Positions 36,520-46,725 of a stretch of 64,000 nt of DNA are shown here, piece after piece. The position numbers and the translations under genes are program-made. The stretch spans positions 301,351 through 365,350 of the forward strand of contig NZ_CAXUSG020000005.1 in the NCBI RefSeq assembly GCF_964253915.1, in the 5' to 3' direction. This DNA is from Metarhizobium sp964253915. Its GTDB lineage: Bacteria; Pseudomonadota; Alphaproteobacteria; Rhizobiales; Rhizobiaceae. Every line of letters begins with the position of its first letter. Within the stretch, counting starts at the first letter, position 1. The notes beneath the pieces were generated by a model. The model made no database searches. It worked only from the letters and a program-made list of their open reading frames with translations, and was not told the origin of the DNA.

Positions 36520-37714
36520 TCATTCGTGCCGCAGTGCCTCGATCGGGTTGAGTTGTGCTGCCCGTCGCGCCGGGAAATACCCGAAGATCATGCCGATCGC
36601 GGCCGAGAAGAAGAAGGCGACGGCGATGATCGTCGGGCTGGTGACGAAGGGCACGCCGAGCAATGAAACGACGCTGTAGGCAAGGCCGAGACCGAGCAGG
36701 ATGCCGACGACACCGCCGAAGATCGACAGGGTGACAGCCTCCACCAGGAACTGCATCAGCACCTGGCCCTCCAGCGCCCCGATTGCCAGTCGTGTGCCAA
36801 TTTCTCGGGTGCGCTCGGTGACCGATACCAGCATGATGTTCATGATGCCGATGCCACCGACCAACAGGCTGACGGCGGCCACCGCGCCCAGAAGTCCGGT
36901 GAGCAGGGTGGTGGTGCCTGTCAGCGTCGCCGCCATCTGCGTCATGTCGTTGACGTTGAAATCGTCCTCGCGGCCAAGGCCGATCTTGCGCCGCTCGCGC
37001 AGCAGCGCCGTGACATCCGACTGCACCTTGGCTGTCGATATGCCGTCGCGGGCCGACAGCATGATCGTCGAGATATCCGTCGTTCCGCCGATCCGGCGCT
37101 GGTAGACGCGCAAGGGTACGAGCACAGTATCGTCCTGGTCGTTGCCCATGCCGGATTGTCCCTTCTTCTCCAGCACGCCGATCACCGAACAGGAGAGTTT
37201 GCCGACGCGGATCAGTTGCCCCTCCGGGCGTGCTGCGCCAAACAATTCCTGCCGCACGGTCTCCCCGAGGATACAGGCAGTCTGGCCACCACGCTCTTCC
37301 GAAGCCAGAAAGCTGCGGCCGCTTGCCAGGTTCCAGCTCTGGGCAATGAGATAGTCGTTGGTGACGCCGGCAACCGTGCTCGAATGGTTCTGGCCGCCAT
37401 AGATGATCACGGCGGTCGACTGGCTGACCGGCGAAACCGCCCTGAGGCCGTTGATCTGGGTGCGGATCGCCTCGACATCCCGTTCGGTGAAGCGTTTCGG
37501 TTCCGTCGCGGTGCGCCGCGGCCCGAACTGGCCGGGACGAACAAACAGCATGTTGGTGCCGAGCTTGGAAATGTCTGCCGTCACCTGCGCCGTCGTACCG
37601 TTGCCGATGGTGACCATGGCAATGACGGCGGCAACGCCGATCACCACGCCGAGCACCGTGAGGAACGAGCGCAACAGGTTGCGGCTGATGGCACGCAGCG
37701 CCAGTTTTACCGTC

Positions 37715-37725
<11 letters not shown>
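36520..37725 (-). CDS. MacB-type ABC transporter permease
   Basis: The 401-residue permease has an N-terminal membrane segment (LTVLGVVIGVAAVIAMVTI), a large periplasmic domain and a C-terminal block of three membrane segments with GGIGIMNIMLVSVTERTREIG, the FtsX/MacB family signature. The ATPase is encoded by the separate gene just upstream and overlapping by 11 bases, unlike E. coli MacB, which is a fusion. ATG 37725 is preferred because GAGG precedes it; 37740 is possible. The operon is adaptor, ATPase, permease. An outer-membrane TolC-like partner is not in the window. The substrate is unknown. Confidence 0.88.
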
Positions 37726-38428
<703 letters not shown>

Positions 38429-38441
38429 CTCTGCCTCCCGC

Positions 38442-39725
38442 TCATCGGCCGAGCGCCGTCGCATCGGTGATCAGCTCGTCGCCATCGGAAAGGCTGCCGG
38501 ACACCAGCTGGGTGAACTGGCCGTCGGTGGCGCCGATTTCTACGGCAACCGATTGGGCGCGGCCGTTGCGCAGCACCCAGACATTGCGTTTCGCCCCCGT
38601 CTGCGGCGGTGCCGAGACGTTGCGCATGCGCGGCGGACGGAACAGGCTCATCAGGCCGCGCGAACGTCCTTCCGACGGCGGCGAATACCGCAGGGCGGCA
38701 TTGGGGATCAGTATTGTGTCCGAGATCGACTTGACGACGATATCGGCCGTTGCGGTCATGCCGGGCCGCAACAGCAGTTCGTCGTTCTGTACCGTCAGCA
38801 CGGCCATGTAGGTCACGACATTCGAAATGGTTTCAGAGGCGTAGCGGATCTTCTGAATCTCGGCGGGAAATTTTTTGTTGGGGAAGGCATCGACGCTGAA
38901 GCTTGCCTTCTGCCCGACGGCGACCTGACCGACATCGGCTTCGTCGACATCTACCTGCAATTCCATCTGCCGCAGGTCGCCGGCGAGCGTGAAGAGCACG
39001 GGTGCCTGCAGCGACGCGGCCACCGTCGCGCCGGGATCGACAGCGCGCGTCAGCACCATACCGTCGATCGGCGAGACGATACGCGCCTTCGACAGGTTGA
39101 CCTCGGCGAGTTTCAGCGATGCTTCCGCCGCCAGAACGTCGGCCTCGTTGATCTGCTTGGTAGCGACGGCGGCATCGTATTTGAACTGCGCCGCGTCGAG
39201 ATCCTGCTGGGTGGAAACCTTGTTCTGCACCAGCGATTTCAGGCGTTCGAGGCCATTGAGCGCCGAGCTGAGATCCGCCTGCGCCTTCAACACATTGGCT
39301 TTCGACGAGTTGAGTTTCGCCTGGGCGCTCTGCACGTCGGCTTCGAGCTTGTTGGTGTCGATGACGGCGAGTACATCGCCGGCTTTGACGATGCTGTTGT
39401 AGTCGACCGAGACGCTTCGGACCGTGCCGGATTGCTCGCTGGAAATATCGACTTTTTCCGTCGGCTCCACCGAGCCGGTGGCGGTGACGACGACTGTCAG
39501 TTCACCTTTTTTCGCCGGCTGGGTGGTGTAGGCATATGTCTCGCCTCTTTGGCCAAAGTAGAAGTAGGCGCCGGCACCGCAGCCGATCAGGACCAGCACG
39601 ACGAGAAACCGCATCAGCCAGCGTGCGCCGCTGCGCTTCTTGCGTGTCTTGCCGAGAATCGCAGCAAGATCCGGCGTTTCCGTTTTTGCCGTGCTCTTGC
39701 CGTCGTTGTTGCTGTCAGCCATCAT
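38442..39725 (-). CDS. MacA/HlyD-type periplasmic adaptor subunit
   Basis: This 427-residue membrane-fusion protein has a basic cytoplasmic start, one membrane segment (RFLVVLVLIGCGAGAYFYFG), a split lipoyl-like domain (VTATGSVEPTEKVDISSEQ, then ARIVSPIDGMVLTRAVDPG), a helical hairpin with repeats of QAQAKL/LNSSKANVLKAQADL and C-terminal barrel-type domains. It links the inner-membrane MacB complex to an outer-membrane channel. ATG 39725 is preceded by AAGGA at 7 bases; a second ATG follows directly. It heads the three-gene export operon transcribed towards the caspase genes. Confidence 0.88.
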   Translation of the reverse strand: MMADSNNDGKSTAKTETPDLAAILGKTRKKRSGARWLMRFLVVLVLIGCGAGAYFYFGQRGETYAYTTQPAKKGELTVVVTATGSVEPTEKVDISSEQSGTVRSVSVDYNSIVKAGDVLAVIDTNKLEADVQSAQAKLNSSKANVLKAQADLSSALNGLERLKSLVQNKVSTQQDLDAAQFKYDAAVATKQINEADVLAAEASLKLAEVNLSKARIVSPIDGMVLTRAVDPGATVAASLQAPVLFTLAGDLRQMELQVDVDEADVGQVAVGQKASFSVDAFPNKKFPAEIQKIRYASETISNVVTYMAVLTVQNDELLLRPGMTATADIVVKSISDTILIPNAALRYSPPSEGRSRGLMSLFRPPRMRNVSAPPQTGAKRNVWVLRNGRAQSVAVEIGATDGQFTQLVSGSLSDGDELITDATALGR

Positions 39726-39872
39726 CCGTGCATCCTTTTGTTCCTTTGGGATGTGACATAGGCGATAGGCGCTGATAAAGTGAAATCTTGGTAATTTTCC
39801 TCCGATTTTCAATCGGATGGCGGATCTGCCGGGTGTCCGGGTCCGCCCAAATCGTTGAAAGGGGCAAAACCG

Positions 39873-40316
39873 GTGTTTTTTCGTCGCCTCGTGCTTTTTC
39901 TTCCGGCATTTGCCGTCATGCCCTGCATCGCATTTGCCGATCCTACCGGCCGCTACGTGGTGCATGGAACGAATCCCAGCGACGGCAGCAACTATACCGG
40001 ACAAGCGGAGGTCAGCCGAAGCGGCGCCGCCTATGCCGTGAAGTGGACAATCGCCGGAGCGCAGGTTGTCGGTGTCGGCATCGAGGGGCAGCCGTCCAAT
40101 TCGTCCGATACGCGTTTCGTTGTCGGTTTCGGAAGCGGCGATTCGATGGGAATCGTCGAATATGTCTTGCAGCCGGACAAGAGCTGGAAAGGCCGCTGGG
40201 CCTTCAACGGCGATCAGCGGCTGGGCGAAGAAACCTGGACACCGGAGGGTGCCGAGACCTCTTCGAGCGATGAGGACGCGCCGTCTCCCGCAAGGCGCCA
40301 ATCCGATTCGCCTTGA
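39873..40316 (+). CDS. Small secreted protein, unknown function
   Basis: The 147-residue product starts at GTG 39873, with GGGG 8 bases upstream. A signal peptide ends near AFA-D. The mature protein has GRYVVHGTNPSDGSNYTGQAE and repeats of a short beta-strand pattern such as VVGVGIEGQPSN and WKGRWAFNGDQ, and it ends in a Ser/Asp-rich tail. The pattern suggests a small all-beta domain found in rhizobial hypothetical proteins (a fibronectin-attachment-like or lipocalin-like fold cannot be told apart). It is divergent from the MacA-type gene and shares its 147-base promoter region. Confidence 0.7.
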   Translation: MFFRRLVLFLPAFAVMPCIAFADPTGRYVVHGTNPSDGSNYTGQAEVSRSGAAYAVKWTIAGAQVVGVGIEGQPSNSSDTRFVVGFGSGDSMGIVEYVLQPDKSWKGRWAFNGDQRLGEETWTPEGAETSSSDEDAPSPARRQSDSP

Positions 40317-40497
40317 CGATCCGGCCTGCTTAAGCGATTGAGGTCCATTGTTTTAATTGAATAATTGTCAATATTTGCGCGAATATTGCCGCAAGTCTGC
40401 CCATGTTGCGCCCCCACTTGATCTAGCGCAAAGAAGCGTTTCTCCCACCGGTTCCATAGTCGGTTCGCAAAACGAGTCTGACTGACGGAGAGACGAA

Positions 40498-41187
40498 ATG
40501 ACGAAAAACGGGATGGGACGGGCAGTTGCGCTTGCCGCCGGCCTGATGCTGCTTGGCAACCAGGCCCTGGCTGCCGACCTCGAAGAGCGCATGGCACCGC
40601 CGGAAGCCACCGCCGACCTGGCGGCGCAAAGCCCCTGGCAGATCCGCGTGCGCGCCCTTGGCGTCATCACCGAGGATTCCGGCTTCGTGAACGGCATCGC
40701 CGGTTCGGATCTTTCCTATTCGAACACGGTCGTTCCGGAACTCGATATCTCCTACTTCTTCACCGACAACATCGCCGCCGAACTCATCCTCGGCACGACC
40801 TATGCGAATGTCAAAGCCGATGGAGCGATTGCCGGCCTGGGCAAGGTGGGCAAGACGTGGCTGCTGCCGCCGACATTGACGCTGCAATATCACTTCACCG
40901 ATTTCGGTGCCTTCAAACCCTATGTCGGCGCGGGCGTGAACTATACGCTGTTCTACAACCAGTCCGGTTCCGGTGCCTTTTCCAATCTCGATGTCGAAAA
41001 CAAGCTGGGTGGTGCCTTACAGGTGGGCTTCGACTACATGATCGACGACCATTGGGGCGTGAACTTCGACGTGAAGAAGCTCTTCCTCGAACCCAAGTGG
41101 AAGGTCGATCTGAACGGCACGTCGCTGTTCGGCAAGGCGAAACTCAATCCCTGGCTGATCGGCGCCGGCGTCACCTACCGCTTCTGA
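40498..41187 (+). CDS. ompW: OmpW-family outer-membrane protein
   Basis: This 229-residue protein has a signal peptide ending near ALA-A. An eight-stranded barrel is predicted from alternating hydrophobic strands, with the family markers WQIRVRALGVITEDSG, VVPELDISYFFTDNIAAELI, LPPTLTLQYHFTDFGAFKPY and VGAGVNYTLFYNQ. It ends in aromatic YRF, the outer-membrane insertion signal. OmpW proteins form narrow channels for hydrophobic molecules. The ribosome binding site is GGAGAGACGAA. The 181 bases before it show no gene. A hairpin terminator follows. Confidence 0.93.
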   Translation: MTKNGMGRAVALAAGLMLLGNQALAADLEERMAPPEATADLAAQSPWQIRVRALGVITEDSGFVNGIAGSDLSYSNTVVPELDISYFFTDNIAAELILGTTYANVKADGAIAGLGKVGKTWLLPPTLTLQYHFTDFGAFKPYVGAGVNYTLFYNQSGSGAFSNLDVENKLGGALQVGFDYMIDDHWGVNFDVKKLFLEPKWKVDLNGTSLFGKAKLNPWLIGAGVTYRF

Positions 41188-41211
41188 AACGCGGATACGC
41201 TTGCTGGAAAA

Positions 41212-41245
41212 AAAGACCGGGGCGGCTGGCGCTACCCCGGTCTTT
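41212..41245. terminator. Bidirectional intrinsic terminator
   Basis: The arms AAAGACCGGGG (41212-41222) and CCCCGGTCTTT (41235-41245) form a perfect 11-bp stem with a 12-base loop. The A-tract on one side and T-rich end on the other suit termination of ompW on the plus strand and of the eight-gene operon on the minus strand. Confidence 0.85.
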
Positions 41246-41272
41246 GTCGTTTCGGTGTCGCGGTCGGCGAAA

Positions 41273-42379
41273 TCAGCCGGGAATAGCATCCACCAGTGCC
41301 GCCGCCTTGGCAATCGCCTCCTGCTGGTGCGGCTGGATGAGCTGCCCGTAATAACCCTGGAAGATCGGCAGGAAGGGATCGTCGATGGGCGTCTTGATCC
41401 CCGACAGTTCTTCCATGACCGCGAGGCCGCAATAGGGAACGTAGGCCGCGGAATAACCGCCTTCATGCGACATCACCAGCCGTCCGCCGCAGAGCGTATC
41501 GGCCGCCTGCATCAGCATCCGCGTCATCTCGCGGTAGGTCTCGCTGTGCAGCATCATGCGGCCGAGCGGATCGGCGCCGGAGGCATCGAAGCCGGAGGGC
41601 ACGACGATGAGATCCGGCTTGTAGCGGGCAAGCGCCGGCAGCACCACCTGCTCGAAGGCGGCGATATAGGCGCCGTGGCCACTGCCGGCGGGAAGCGGGA
41701 TATTGATGTTGAAACCTTCGCCAGCGCCCGTCCCACGCTCTTCGCGATCGCCGCTGTCAGGCGGATAGAGCCGCTCCTGGTGCAGCGAGATCGTCAGCAC
41801 GCTCGGATCGGAATAGAAGGCCGCCTGCGTGCCGTTGCCGTGGTGCACGTCCCAGTCCACGGTGGCGACGCGGTCGAACCTGTGTTTCTGCCGGTTCTTC
41901 ATGATGGCGATCGGAATGTTGCCGAACAGGCAGAAACCCATGCCCTGTTCCGCCTCGGCATGGTGGCCCGGCGGGCGAACCAGCGCATAACCGTTGTCGA
42001 TCGTGCCGCCCAGCACGCCGTCCATCAACGCCGTCGTGCCGCCGACCGCCAGGACGGCGATCTCGTAGCTGCCGCGGCCGAAGGGCGTCAGGAAGCTTGC
42101 CTCGCCACCGCGATGATCGCTCTCCGCCTTGATCCGGCGGATGTAATCGCGGTTGTGGAAGAGGGCGATATCGTCTTCGCCGATCTCGACCGAGTTGACC
42201 TTGACCAGCTGGTCGACGAGGCCGGACACCTCCATCAGGTTGCGGAAACGCCGCTTGGTGGAAGCGTTTTCGGCGTGTTCGCCCGGCTCGACCGTCAGTC
42301 CGGCGGCAAAAAACATCGATGCCGGCCCGGTCTCGTGCCAAAGGTAGAGTTCGTGGAAATTCCAGCCTGTCTTCTTCAC
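41273..42379 (-). CDS. Class II histone-deacetylase-like amidohydrolase
   Basis: The 368-residue protein has the zinc-hydrolase motifs of the HDAC/acetoin-utilisation/acetylpolyamine amidohydrolase superfamily: RPPGHHAEAEQGMGFCLFGN (catalytic His pair), DWDVHHGNGTQ (zinc Asp and His) and SGFDASGADPLG (second zinc Asp). It is likely to remove acyl groups from small amines rather than from histones. GTG 42379 is preferred because GGAGGAAA lies 4 bases upstream; further upstream frame is non-coding overlap with the oxidoreductase gene. It is the last gene of the operon, which points to deacylation of an imported N-acyl compound (inference). Confidence 0.88.
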   Translation of the reverse strand: MKKTGWNFHELYLWHETGPASMFFAAGLTVEPGEHAENASTKRRFRNLMEVSGLVDQLVKVNSVEIGEDDIALFHNRDYIRRIKAESDHRGGEASFLTPFGRGSYEIAVLAVGGTTALMDGVLGGTIDNGYALVRPPGHHAEAEQGMGFCLFGNIPIAIMKNRQKHRFDRVATVDWDVHHGNGTQAAFYSDPSVLTISLHQERLYPPDSGDREERGTGAGEGFNINIPLPAGSGHGAYIAAFEQVVLPALARYKPDLIVVPSGFDASGADPLGRMMLHSETYREMTRMLMQAADTLCGGRLVMSHEGGYSAAYVPYCGLAVMEELSGIKTPIDDPFLPIFQGYYGQLIQPHQQEAIAKAAALVDAIPG

Positions 42380-42423
42380 GGCGTTTCCTCCAAAAAAGTC
42401 TTCTAGTTGCCGTTCCTCTCCGT

Positions 42424-44007
42424 TCAACCGGCGAGGATCATCTGCGCGGCGCGCTCGGCGACCATGATCGTCGGCGCGTTGAGATTGCCGGACACCATCT
42501 TCGGGATGACCGAGGCGTCGGCAACGCGCAGGCCTTCCAGCCCGTGCACCTTCAAGGTCGCCGGATCGGTCACCGCCCTGGCGTCGGTGCCCATGCGGCA
42601 GGTGCTCGATGGATGATAGAGAGTGGTCATGTGGCCACGAACATAGTTGGCGATCTCCTCGTCCGTCTGGCATTCGGCGCTGGGCGACAGTTCGTAGGCA
42701 ATCAGTTCCTTCATCGGTGACTGCTGCAGGATGGCGCGGTTGATGCGCACGCCGGCGACCATCGTCGCAAGATCGGTGCCGTCAGGATCGCTGACGAAAT
42801 ATTTCGGATCGATCGACGGATATTCGATCGGGTTGGCGGACCGCAGCTTGATCTCGCCGCGGCTGTTCGGCCGCTGCAGCGTCGAGTGGCCGGTGACACC
42901 GGCCTGGCCGCCGAGGAAACGGGCGTAATCGCGGTGCGGGCTGATGGCGCCGTAAAGCTGCAGGTCGGGCTCGACGCCGGGACGCGAGCAGACATGACCG
43001 CCGGAGGCGACCCAGGGCGAGGTGCGGATACCGGTGCGCTTGTCCTGCCACTCGGCAAAACTTTCCGAGATCAGCTCGTCGGTCCAGGCGCCGATGCCGA
43101 TCGGTTTTTTTGTGTAGAAGCTGATCGGGATGTTCAGGTGGTCCTGCAGGTCCTTGCCGACGCCCGGCAGGTCGTGCACCGGCTTGACGCCGGCTTCCGT
43201 CAACTCGTCGGCCGGTCCGACGCCGGAAAGCATCAAAAGCTGCGCCGAACCGACGGCGCCGGAAGACAGAACCACCTCGCTATCGGCGTAGGCCACTTCC
43301 GGAACTCCGTCGACCAGATATTTGACGCCCTTGGCACGGCCGTTCTCGATGATCAGGCCGGTGACCAGCACGCCGGATTTCAGCGTCAGGTTTGGCCGTT
43401 CCAGCGCCGGGCGGAGATAGGCCTTGCCGGTGCCCCAGCGCTCGCCATTCTTGATGGTGAACTGGAAGAGGCCGACGCCTTCCTGCTTTTCACCGTTGTA
43501 ATCAGGATTGTATGCGTAGCCGGCCGCCTGCGCCGCTTCGATCCACATTTTTTCGTATTTATCGACGTAAGGCACATTGCCGATATGCAGCAGGCCGTCA
43601 TTGCCGTGGTAGGGGCTGTCCTTGATGTCGGCGTTGTTTTCCGACTGCAGGAAGACCGGGAAGAGGTCCTTCCAGCCCCAGCCCGGATTGCCGAGCGCTT
43701 CCCAGGCATCGTAGTCGGAGGGCAGGCCGCGAATATAGATCATGGCGTTCAGCGCACCCGACCCGCCGATCATTTTTCCGCGCGGCCAGAAGATGCGACG
43801 GCCGCGGCAGCCGGCCTGCGGTTCCGTGTAATAGCCCCAGTCGGCGCCGGTGTTGAACATCGTCACCCAGTCGGACGGGATATCGGAGGCGATAGGCGCG
43901 GCACGTCCGGCTTCGAGGACCAGCACCTTGCGGTCGGGATCGGCGCTCAGGCGGTTGGCGAGCACGCAGCCGGCCGAGCCGGCGCCGATGATGATGGTGT
44001 CGTACAT
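42424..44007 (-). CDS. GMC-family FAD oxidoreductase (choline-dehydrogenase-like)
   Basis: The 527-residue protein starts with the FAD fold YDTIIIGAGSAGCVLANRLS and contains the GMC signatures RGKMIGGSGALNAMIYIRG and VVLSSGAVGSAQLLMLSGVG. The C-terminal part has LYHPSSTCRMGT with the active His and ends ADASVIPKMVSGNLNAPTIM. Enzymes of this family oxidise primary alcohols to aldehydes. BetA specificity cannot be inferred from the sequence alone. It lies 15 bases after LivM and before the HDAC-like gene, in a catabolic transport operon. Confidence 0.9.
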   Translation of the reverse strand: MYDTIIIGAGSAGCVLANRLSADPDRKVLVLEAGRAAPIASDIPSDWVTMFNTGADWGYYTEPQAGCRGRRIFWPRGKMIGGSGALNAMIYIRGLPSDYDAWEALGNPGWGWKDLFPVFLQSENNADIKDSPYHGNDGLLHIGNVPYVDKYEKMWIEAAQAAGYAYNPDYNGEKQEGVGLFQFTIKNGERWGTGKAYLRPALERPNLTLKSGVLVTGLIIENGRAKGVKYLVDGVPEVAYADSEVVLSSGAVGSAQLLMLSGVGPADELTEAGVKPVHDLPGVGKDLQDHLNIPISFYTKKPIGIGAWTDELISESFAEWQDKRTGIRTSPWVASGGHVCSRPGVEPDLQLYGAISPHRDYARFLGGQAGVTGHSTLQRPNSRGEIKLRSANPIEYPSIDPKYFVSDPDGTDLATMVAGVRINRAILQQSPMKELIAYELSPSAECQTDEEIANYVRGHMTTLYHPSSTCRMGTDARAVTDPATLKVHGLEGLRVADASVIPKMVSGNLNAPTIMVAERAAQMILAG

Positions 44008-44022
44008 GGAACCCCTCTGATT

Positions 44023-45096
44023 TTATTCTCCGGCTGGCGCCGGGCTTTCTGCAAGCTTTTCCTGGTGGGCCGCCTGGCCGCGCTTGCGGCTCCAGCGGAC
44101 GAGGTCGCCGAGGCGGCCGACAAGCCCCTTCGGCATGAGGATGATCGAGAGTGCGATGATGATGCCGAGGCCGAAGGTGCGGAATTCGCCCGCCTCGCGC
44201 ATCAGCTCGTCGGCGGCGACGAGGATGACGGTACCGACCAGCGGCCCCCAGAAGGTGCCGACGCCGCCGACCACGACCACGGCGATGATGAACATCAGCT
44301 GCGACATCGACAGGATGCCGGGGCCGATCGCCTGGAAATGCGCGGCGTAAAAACCGCCGGCAAGGCCGGTGAAGAAGGCCGAGATGCCGAAGACGAGCAA
44401 CTGCGCCTGGAAACGGTTGACGCCGCGGGCAACCGCATAACCCGGATTGTCCTTGAGCGCCCGGAAGGCAAGACCGATCGGGCTCTTGATGATCGCATAG
44501 GTGAAGAGCATCGTGATCGCAAACAGCGTGGCGACGATGGCGTAGTTGCCGACCAGCCACTGGCCTTTCAGAAGCGCGCGGGTGCCGAGATCGCCGAAGC
44601 GGGCAAAACCCACCGCGCCACCAGTGAACTGCCGGCAGATCGAGCCGACCATGGTGAAACACTCGGTATCGGTGACGATCAACTGGTACATGGTCTGGGC
44701 GATGGCGAGCGTCAGCAGCGCCACATAAACGCCCGTCAACCGCAGGCAGGCCAGCCCGACGGCGAGCGAGAAGATCATCGCACCCACGGCGGCGGGAACG
44801 ACCGCCGCCCAGACGTTCCAGCCGAAATAGAAGCAGATCATCGCCGTGGCGTATCCGCCGAAAGCGAAGATCGCCATCTGCGCCAGCGAGAAGATGCCGG
44901 AGAAGCCGAACAGCAGGTTCCACTGCGAAGCGATGGTGGCATAAAACAGCGCCAGCACGATCTGGCCCATGACGTAGCGGCTATCGACGAAGAAGGGCAG
45001 GGCGATGGCGATCGCAATCAGCACCACGGTGATCGCCAGGTCGGTTTTTGCGGAACCGGTCGGGCTTTTGGGGCGGGAAACAGGTTGGTTCGACAT
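44023..45096 (-). CDS. Branched-chain amino acid-type ABC permease (LivM)
   Basis: The 357-residue permease has about ten hydrophobic segments and the LivM pattern LTGVYVALLTLAIAQTMYQL, GFARFGDLGTRALLKG and GFSGIFSLAQMAIFAFGGY, with the EAA-type loop IIKSPIGLAFRALKDN that contacts the ATPase. With LivH it forms the membrane pore of a HAAT-type importer. It is 9 bases after LivH and 15 before the GMC gene. The substrate is not necessarily an amino acid, given the catabolic genes around it. Confidence 0.92.
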   Translation of the reverse strand: MSNQPVSRPKSPTGSAKTDLAITVVLIAIAIALPFFVDSRYVMGQIVLALFYATIASQWNLLFGFSGIFSLAQMAIFAFGGYATAMICFYFGWNVWAAVVPAAVGAMIFSLAVGLACLRLTGVYVALLTLAIAQTMYQLIVTDTECFTMVGSICRQFTGGAVGFARFGDLGTRALLKGQWLVGNYAIVATLFAITMLFTYAIIKSPIGLAFRALKDNPGYAVARGVNRFQAQLLVFGISAFFTGLAGGFYAAHFQAIGPGILSMSQLMFIIAVVVVGGVGTFWGPLVGTVILVAADELMREAGEFRTFGLGIIIALSIILMPKGLVGRLGDLVRWSRKRGQAAHQEKLAESPAPAGE

Positions 45097-45105
45097 GGTT
45101 TCCCC

Positions 45106-45996
45106 TCACAGGCGGCGGATCTGGGCGCGGCCGAACAGGCCGGACGGCCGCCAGATCAGCACGGCGATGACGACGAAGAGCAGCGACGGAAAGCCCCAGC
45201 GGGCACCGGCGGCATACTGGATGAAGGCTTCGAGCAGGGCGAGGCCGAAGGCGGCGGCGACCGCGCCCGGCAGGTTGCCGAGGCCGGCGACGACACACAT
45301 GATGAAGGCCTTGAGCATGGGATCGTTGCCGAGCGGCGGCGAGAGCTGGGTGATCGAGCTCACCATGACGCCGCAGATGCCGGCAAGGCCGCCCGACAGC
45401 ACCAGAACCTGGAAATAGACGCGGTTGACGGCAACCCCCATCAGCTGCGCCGCGTCGCGGTTCTGCGCCGTGGCGCGGATCGCCCGGCCCATGCGGGTGC
45501 GGTTGAGCAGGAGCGCGATGAAGGCCATCAGCACCACGACGGTCAGGATGATGACGATGTTCTGGTAGGGCAGGGCGAGCGGCCCGAGCATCAGCGTGCC
45601 GGGGATCGACAGCGGCTGCTTCAGCGGCTGGCCGCCATAGATCATCAGGATGGCGTTCTCCAGCGCGATGCCGATGCCAACGGTGGCGATCATCACGTTG
45701 GATTCGAAAGTCGATTTGTCGTTCTTCAGCAGGTTGCGGACGATCAGCACGTAAAGCAGGCTGCCGCCGATCATGCCGATGACGATCGCCCCGGCAAAAC
45801 CAGCAACGACGGGCAGGCCGAGGGCCGACGACACGGTGAAGGCGGCGTATCCGCCCATGGTCAACATCGCCGCATGCGCCATGTTGAGCATGCCCATCGA
45901 ACCCCAGACGAGGGAGAGGCCGACGGTTGCAAGCGCGTACAATGCGCCGGTGGTGATGCCGGCGACGAGAATGGACATGAGAATGTCGAGCGTCAT
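45106..45996 (-). CDS. Branched-chain amino acid-type ABC permease (LivH)
   Basis: The 296-residue permease is highly hydrophobic, with the LivH opening ILVAGITTGALYALATVGLS and WGSMGMLNMAHAAMLTMGGY. Its cytoplasmic loop contains RTRMGRAIRATAQNRDAAQL, the contact site for the ATPases. A C-terminal segment GGLAGICGVMVSS is typical. It overlaps nothing but is spaced by 3 bases from livF and 9 from livM, so translation is closely coordinated. Confidence 0.93.
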   Translation of the reverse strand: MTLDILMSILVAGITTGALYALATVGLSLVWGSMGMLNMAHAAMLTMGGYAAFTVSSALGLPVVAGFAGAIVIGMIGGSLLYVLIVRNLLKNDKSTFESNVMIATVGIGIALENAILMIYGGQPLKQPLSIPGTLMLGPLALPYQNIVIILTVVVLMAFIALLLNRTRMGRAIRATAQNRDAAQLMGVAVNRVYFQVLVLSGGLAGICGVMVSSITQLSPPLGNDPMLKAFIMCVVAGLGNLPGAVAAAFGLALLEAFIQYAAGARWGFPSLLFVVIAVLIWRPSGLFGRAQIRRL

Positions 45997-45999
45997 CCG

Positions 46000-46725
46000 T
46001 CAGCCTCCAAGATAGGTTGCGAGCAGCTCCTCGCGAGCGAGAAGATCGGCCGGCGGGCCGGACCAGACGATCGCGCCGTCATCGAGAAGATGCAGCTTGT
46101 CGGCGAGATCGGCGACGCGGGCGGGGTTTTCCTCCACCAGCAGAATGGTGCGGCCCGCCTTGCTCAGTTCGGCGATGACGCCGTAGATCTGTTCGATGAT
46201 CAGCGGCGCAAGACCCAGCGACGGTTCGTCGATCAACAGGATGCGCCCGCCCATCATCAGCCCGCGGCCAATGCCGGCCATGCGCCGCTCGCCGCCTGAC
46301 AGCGTCGAAGCGATCTGGTGGCGGCGGTCGGATAGTTTTGGCAGCAGCGTATAGACCTCGTCGAGCCGGCGATCAATCTCCGCCTTGCTCGGCGCCAGAT
46401 AGGCGCCCATCAGCAGGTTTTCGAGCACGCTCATCTCTGGAAACAGCATGTCGCCCTGTGGCACATGCGCGACGCCGAGGCTTGCGACTGTATGCGGCTT
46501 GCCGGTGACGGAAGTGCCGTCGATGCTGATCGAGCCTGAGCGCAGCGGCACCAGGCCCGAAATCGTCTTCAACAGGGTGGATTTGCCGTGACCGTTGGGG
46601 CCGACGACGGTGACGAATTCGCCGGCGCCGACGTCGAGCGAAATGCCTCTGAGGATATCGAGCCCGCCGTATCCGGAGACGATATTCTTCAGGCTCAGGA
46701 CAGGTGGTAACGTCGCAGCCGTCAT
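46000..46725 (-). CDS. ABC transporter ATPase (LivF type)
   Basis: The 241-residue ATPase has Walker A GPNGHGKST (His in place of the more usual Ala), the LivF signature LSGGERRMAGIGRGLM, Walker B ILLIDEPSLGLAP and the H-region LLVEENP. The ERRM and GLAP wording separates LivF from LivG. It starts at ATG 46725, overlapping the livG stop as ATGA. It works with LivG as a heterodimer. Confidence 0.94.
   Translation of the reverse strand: MTAATLPPVLSLKNIVSGYGGLDILRGISLDVGAGEFVTVVGPNGHGKSTLLKTISGLVPLRSGSISIDGTSVTGKPHTVASLGVAHVPQGDMLFPEMSVLENLLMGAYLAPSKAEIDRRLDEVYTLLPKLSDRRHQIASTLSGGERRMAGIGRGLMMGGRILLIDEPSLGLAPLIIEQIYGVIAELSKAGRTILLVEENPARVADLADKLHLLDDGAIVWSGPPADLLAREELLATYLGG

Noticed and set aside
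40357..40371. FNR-like site TTGA-N7-TCAA upstream of ompW
   Set aside because: The spacing is one base too long for an FNR/Anr dyad and the inner bases do not match.
42886..46299. Open frame of over 1,100 codons on the plus strand opposite the oxidoreductase and liv genes
   Set aside because: It is the mirror of well-recognised minus-strand genes; its composition (Asp/His/Gly/Arg/Gln-rich) is that of a shadow frame.
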